Source: Armatimonadota bacterium (lineage in GTDB: Bacteria; Armatimonadota; Fimbriimonadia; Fimbriimonadales; GBS-DC). Taken from it: 64,000 nt of DNA. A program made the position numbers and the translations under genes. Shown piece by piece: positions 60,261 through 64,000 of the stretch. Under the pieces are notes generated by a model. The model did not search any database. It saw only the letters and a list, made by a program, of their open reading frames with translations, and was not told the DNA's origin. The stretch spans positions 23,150 to 87,149 of the forward strand of contig JABWCR010000009.1 in the NCBI GenBank assembly GCA_013359125.1, in the 5' to 3' direction. How positions within the stretch are numbered: the first letter of the stretch is position 1; each line of letters begins with the position of its first letter.

Positions 60261-61537
60261 TAGGCCGTTTTAAGGCGTTCGAACAGCCAACTCTCCAACT
60301 GATCGCGGATCGATTCCACCGGTATGCGCTGCACAAGGTCGTTGGCAAAGGCGAAGACCAAGATGCTCTCTGCATCTCGCTTCGGGATGCCGCGCGAACG
60401 CAGGTAGAAGAGGGGGTCCTGCTCTAGATAGCCGACCGTCGCGCCGTGCGTGCACTTGACGTCGTCTGCAAAAATCTCGAGCTGCGGCTTCGAGTTGATC
60501 TGAGCGTCCTCTGAGAGCAACAGCGCTTGGTTGGTCTGCTTGGCGTCCGTCTTCTGAGCATCCTGCCGCACAAAAATCTTGCCCGTAAAAACGCCCTTGC
60601 CGTTTGCGTCCAAAATCCCTTTGTAAAGTTCATGGCTCTGGCAGTTGGGCATCGCATGGTCGATCGAGGTGAAGTTGCCGACCAACTGATCCTGCCCGGC
60701 AAAGTACAAGCCGTTCAAGGTGCAATCGATGTTTTCGCCGTCCAATTTAGCCCCGATGTCTAGCCTTGCCAAGGCCCCGCCAAAGCTGATCGATTGCGAC
60801 GCGGCAACCGCATCCCGCTCGATGTAAACCCCCATCGACGCCAGGTGAATCGCCTCCAATGACTCTCGCTGGAGCCTGACATGCTCGACATGGGCGTTCG
60901 GTGAGACGAAAATCTCCGTAACCGGGCTCGTCCATGTCAAGCCGCTGCTGAGAAACTCTTCGACGATCACGGCCTCGGCCGATTCTTCGGCGATGACCAA
61001 TGCTCTTGGGAAATTAGCCGTGCCCGCGCCCTGCGAGCGGTAAGCGATCAAAATCGGCTTCTCTATCCGGACGCCCTTGGGAATGTGCACAAACGCTCCG
61101 TCCAAAAAGAGCGCCGCGTTCAATGCCGCAAACGCATGGGTCGAAGGAGGCGTTTGAACGGCCAGAAACCGCTCGACCAGATCGGGCATTCGCTCGACGG
61201 CCTCTCGCAACGAGCAGACAACAGCCCCGTCGGGCAAATCGCCCGCAACCTCGACGCATCGCCCGTTCACAATCGATAGGCGCGCCGACCACTCGCCTGG
61301 AACTGCATCCATCGAACCGTGCGAAGCCAGCCTGAAGTCGTTCTCTTTAAGCACATGGAGCGGCATAAATCGCCAATCCTCCATCTTGGTGGTCGGCAGT
61401 CCCTTGCGCTGAAAAACGTCCCAAGCCGAGGCTCGCAATTCCGTCAGCCAACTGGGCTCGGCGCCCAACTGCGACCGGGCATCCTCATAAAGAGAGGCCA
61501 ACGAACTGTTCTGTTCGGCTACAAGAGTCGTTTCCAT
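60260..61537 (-). CDS. sufD: Fe-S cluster assembly protein SufD
   Basis: 425 residues. N-terminal helical part, then the right-handed beta-helix of the SufB/SufD family (FAALNAALFLDGAFVHIPKG, VEEFLSSG, NAHVEHVRLQRESLEA) ending in the conserved KCTHGATVGYLEQDPLFYLR-type segment, here VKCTHGATVGYLEQDPLFYL. With SufB and SufC it forms the SufBC2D scaffold. It follows sufC by four bases. Confidence 0.95.
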   Translation of the reverse strand: METTLVAEQNSSLASLYEDARSQLGAEPSWLTELRASAWDVFQRKGLPTTKMEDWRFMPLHVLKENDFRLASHGSMDAVPGEWSARLSIVNGRCVEVAGDLPDGAVVCSLREAVERMPDLVERFLAVQTPPSTHAFAALNAALFLDGAFVHIPKGVRIEKPILIAYRSQGAGTANFPRALVIAEESAEAVIVEEFLSSGLTWTSPVTEIFVSPNAHVEHVRLQRESLEAIHLASMGVYIERDAVAASQSISFGGALARLDIGAKLDGENIDCTLNGLYFAGQDQLVGNFTSIDHAMPNCQSHELYKGILDANGKGVFTGKIFVRQDAQKTDAKQTNQALLLSEDAQINSKPQLEIFADDVKCTHGATVGYLEQDPLFYLRSRGIPKRDAESILVFAFANDLVQRIPVESIRDQLESWLFERLKTA

Positions 61538-61541
61538 TGTC

Positions 61542-62306
61542 CTAAAGCGCGCTCACCACAGCGCGGCCCGCGTCGATCCAACCATATCCCTTCTCTTCTA
61601 ACTCCAGCGCAAGCTCTTTGCCGCCCGACTTGACGATCCGCCCGTCCGCCATCACGTGCACATAATCGGGAACGATGTAGTTGAGCAACCGCTGATAGTG
61701 CGTAACCACGATGATCGACCGCTCGGGCGAGCGCAGCGAGTTGACACCGTTGGCCACCACCTGAAGCGCATCGATATCAAGACCCGAATCGGTCTCGTCC
61801 AATACGCAGAGTTTTGGCTGAAGCACCGCCATCTGGAAAATCTCGTTCCGCTTCTTCTCTCCGCCCGAGAAGCCCTCGTTGACGGGTCGCTTCAGCATCT
61901 CGGGGTCCATGTTCAAAAGCGCCATCTGCTTCTTGGCCAGCGCCATAAACTCGACGGCGTCCAACTCTTGCTCGCCGCGATACTTGCGAACCGCGTTGTA
62001 AGCCGCCTTCAGAAAGTAGAGATTATTGACCCCGGGGATCTCGACCGGATACTGGAAAGCCATAAACACGCCTTCGGCCGCCCGCTCTTCCGGCTCCATC
62101 TCTAAAAGGTCATGGCCGTTGTAGACGATCTCGCCTTCGGCAACCTCGTAATCGTGATGACCGGCGATCACCCTAGCGAGCGTGCTCTTTCCCGAGCCGT
62201 TCGGCCCCATGATGGCGTGCACCTCGCCCGGTTCCACCTTCAGGTCGATGCCTTTGAGGATCGTAGCGTCCTCGACCTTGACGTGCAGATTTCTTATCTC
62301 AAGCAT
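61542..62306 (-). CDS. sufC: Fe-S cluster assembly ATPase SufC
   Basis: 254 residues from ATG 62306 (the frame to 62390 overlaps sufB and is not used). ABC ATPase with Walker A MGPNGSGKSTLARVIAG, a Q-loop in FMAFQYPVEIPGV, signature FSGGEKKRNEIFQM, Walker B LCVLDETDSGLDIDAL and the His switch IIVVTHYQRLL. Soluble ATPase that drives SufBC2D. Confidence 0.96.
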   Translation of the reverse strand: MLEIRNLHVKVEDATILKGIDLKVEPGEVHAIMGPNGSGKSTLARVIAGHHDYEVAEGEIVYNGHDLLEMEPEERAAEGVFMAFQYPVEIPGVNNLYFLKAAYNAVRKYRGEQELDAVEFMALAKKQMALLNMDPEMLKRPVNEGFSGGEKKRNEIFQMAVLQPKLCVLDETDSGLDIDALQVVANGVNSLRSPERSIIVVTHYQRLLNYIVPDYVHVMADGRIVKSGGKELALELEEKGYGWIDAGRAVVSAL

Positions 62307-62334
62307 TCTCTTGATGTCTCCTGTTTGACTTCTA

Positions 62335-63783
62335 TTATCCGACGCTGCCTTCCAAACTGATGCCCAGCAGCTTCTGCGCTTCGACGGCAAACTCCATGGG
62401 AAGCTCTCGAAAGACTTCCTTGCAAAAACCGTTCACGATCATGTTGACCGCGTCTTCCGTCGGGATGCCCCGCTGCCGGCAATAAAAAATCTGATCTTCG
62501 CCGATCTTCGATGTGGACGCCTCGTGCTCGACGCTGGCAGTCTTGTTCTTCACCTCGATATAGGGGAAGGTATGAGCGCCGCATCGGTCGCCGATCAGCA
62601 TCGAATCGCACTGCGAATAGTTCCTCGCATTGTCGGCGCCCTTGTTGATCTTGACCAGACCCCGATAAGTGTTCTGACCGCGCCCGGCGGAGATGCCCTT
62701 GGAGACGATCGTGCTCCGGGTGTTCTTGCCGATGTGCACCATCTTCGTGCCCGTATCCGCTTGCTGGAAGTTGTTGGTAACCGCAACGGAGTAGAATTCG
62801 CCGACGCTTCCGTCGCCTTTGAGGATGCAGCTGGGGTACTTCCAAGTGATGGCGCTACCGGTCTCGACTTGCGTCCAGGTGATCTTGGAGTTGCGTCCTT
62901 GGCAAATGCCGCGCTTGGTTACAAAGTTAAAGATGCCGCCCACGCCTTCCTTATCGCCCGGATACCAGTTCTGCACGGTCGAATACTTGATCGTCGCGCT
63001 TTCGTGCGCGATCAGCTCGACTACAGCCGCATGGAGCTGATTCTCGTCGCGCATCGGCGCGGTGCACCCCTCCAAGTAGCTAACGTACGCGCCTTCTTCG
63101 GCGATGATCAGCGTGCGCTCGAACTGCCCCGTGTTGCGCGCATTGATCCTAAAGTAGGTGGAAAGCTCCATCGGACAGCGCACACCCTTGGGCACGTAGA
63201 CGAACGAGCCGTCGGTGAAAACAGCCGAGTTGAGCGTGGCGTAGAAATTGTCCGTGTAAGGCACGACCGAACCCAGATACTGACGCACCAGTTCGGGATG
63301 CTCTCGAACAGCCTCCGAGAAACTGCAGAAGATGATGCCCAACTCCGAGAGCTTCTCCTTATAGGTCGTAGCGACCGAAACGCTATCGAACACAGCGTCC
63401 ACCGCGACTCCGGCCAGAAGTTTCTGCTCTTCTAAAGAAATGCCGAGCTTCTCGAAGGTGCGAAGAAGCTCAGGGTCGACTTCGTCCAAACTGCTCAATT
63501 GCTTTTTCGGCTTCGGCGCGGCGTAATAGTGAATGTCCTGAAAGTCCGGCTTGGGATACTTGACGTTCGGCCACTCCGGATAATCCATGCTCTGCCACTT
63601 GGCGAAGGATTTGAGCCGAAACTCCAACAGCCACTCCGGCTCGCCCTTCTTTTCCGAGATGTGGCGGATGATCTCCTCGTTGAGCCCCTTAGGCGCCAAC
63701 TCGGCCTCGATCTCGGTCTCGAACCCGTACTTATATTCTTGAGTCGCTAACTCTTCGATGTTGTAGGTAGACGGCGCTCCCAT
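62335..63783 (-). CDS. sufB: Fe-S cluster assembly protein SufB
   Basis: 482 residues. Typical SufB segments: [100 protein letters not shown] and [20 protein letters not shown]. Core scaffold subunit for cluster synthesis. GGAGG lies five bases before the ATG. First gene of the sufB-C-D-U-T run; no SufR-type regulator is seen before it. Confidence 0.97.
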   Translation of the reverse strand: MGAPSTYNIEELATQEYKYGFETEIEAELAPKGLNEEIIRHISEKKGEPEWLLEFRLKSFAKWQSMDYPEWPNVKYPKPDFQDIHYYAAPKPKKQLSSLDEVDPELLRTFEKLGISLEEQKLLAGVAVDAVFDSVSVATTYKEKLSELGIIFCSFSEAVREHPELVRQYLGSVVPYTDNFYATLNSAVFTDGSFVYVPKGVRCPMELSTYFRINARNTGQFERTLIIAEEGAYVSYLEGCTAPMRDENQLHAAVVELIAHESATIKYSTVQNWYPGDKEGVGGIFNFVTKRGICQGRNSKITWTQVETGSAITWKYPSCILKGDGSVGEFYSVAVTNNFQQADTGTKMVHIGKNTRSTIVSKGISAGRGQNTYRGLVKINKGADNARNYSQCDSMLIGDRCGAHTFPYIEVKNKTASVEHEASTSKIGEDQIFYCRQRGIPTEDAVNMIVNGFCKEVFRELPMEFAVEAQKLLGISLEGSVG

Positions 63784-63923
63784 TCAAACCTCCAGCCAGC
63801 CTCTCGGTCCGGCTGGATTATTTTACCATGCTAAATAAATTGCCGTCGCCAGTCAGCAACAATAGCCGGGCCCGCTCCTTCTCCATCGTCCCCCCAATCA
63901 ATCGGGCGCCGGGTCGGGAGATG

Positions 63924-64000
63924 TCAACCCTTGATCTTGTCGATCAGGGATAGGGTCGCCATCAGGCGGCGGTAGGCTTGCTGGTGCGCTCGGCGGCGGG
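63924..64000 (-). CDS. Possible C-terminal end of an unidentified gene, truncated by the window edge
   Basis: The last 24 codons of a minus-strand frame run off the right edge: RRRAHQQAYRRLMATLSLID, then KIKG and a stop. The sequence reads like a helical protein C-terminus and is in the same direction as the suf operon 140 bases further on. Too short to name or to be sure it is coding. Confidence 0.35.
   Translation of the reverse strand, partial: RRRAHQQAYRRLMATLSLIDKIKG

Noticed and set aside
63818..63886. A 22-codon minus-strand frame (MEKERARLLLLTGDGNLFSM...) upstream of sufB
   Set aside because: It reads plausibly as a peptide, but it is short, has no clear ribosome-binding site and no known leader-peptide role; noted only.

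Overview
The window looks like chromosome from a Gram-negative-type, flagellated, heterotrophic bacterium. I infer an Armatimonadota (Fimbriimonadia-like) member from the mix of genes: DUF1559-type pseudopilins, many large secreted proteins ending in a dockerin-like double EF-hand tail, a flagellin, KdsB (an LPS-type outer membrane), and a SufBCD-U-T set. No marker such as 16S rRNA is present, so this placement is an inference. The DNA is moderately GC-rich and densely coded.

Layout. 1-4.4 kb: the end of an FGE/sulfatase-modifying-factor gene, a PfkB sugar kinase, an OPT-type transporter, a small membrane protein and three tRNAs (Arg-GCG, Arg-CCT, Ser-CGA). 4.4-9.4 kb: a LacI-type regulator with a textbook promoter and a palindromic operator, then a GH13 alpha-glucan hydrolase, a pseudopilin and a convergent secreted esterase-like hydrolase. 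9.5-18.5 kb: a secreted five-Ig-repeat dockerin protein, the yceD-rpmF-plsX cluster and a large secreted GH13 enzyme. 18.5-32.7 kb is mostly housekeeping: a GspE/PilB ATPase, rpmH-rnpA-yidD-yidC-jag, ahcY, argF, a KBL/BioF-type enzyme, HtrA, KdsB, flagellin, a translin-family gene, dnaX and the SRP RNA.

32.8-46.9 kb is an apparent operon of three secreted surface proteins (1,000, 392 and 3,303 residues). A small sigma-region-4-like regulator is divergent from it. 47-57 kb is accessory: SnoaL and VOC proteins, a Tat-type amidohydrolase, a pseudopilin and three more dockerin-tailed secreted proteins. One of these has the full active-site signature of a copper radical oxidase (galactose/glyoxal oxidase type). 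57-64 kb holds der, nadA and a sufB-C-D-U-T operon.

The most interesting signals lie at 50.7-57.0 kb. Three intergenic promoters share one geometry: two TTAA-type 8-mers with 11-bp period, 9 bp, then a TAGxxT -10. They point at a dockerin protein, a probable small RNA with a strong terminator, and one copy of an 86-bp repeat that is 83/86 identical to a copy 5 kb away. The copper radical oxidase has a good promoter, Shine-Dalgarno and ATG, but these are separated from the coding frame by four copies of a 5-bp repeat. Three copies would restore the frame exactly, which suggests a phase-variable ON/OFF switch.

Functionally, the window combines alpha-glucan use (LacI, two GH13 enzymes, a sugar kinase), an elaborate secreted and surface proteome, and core translation, replication, Fe-S and NAD functions.
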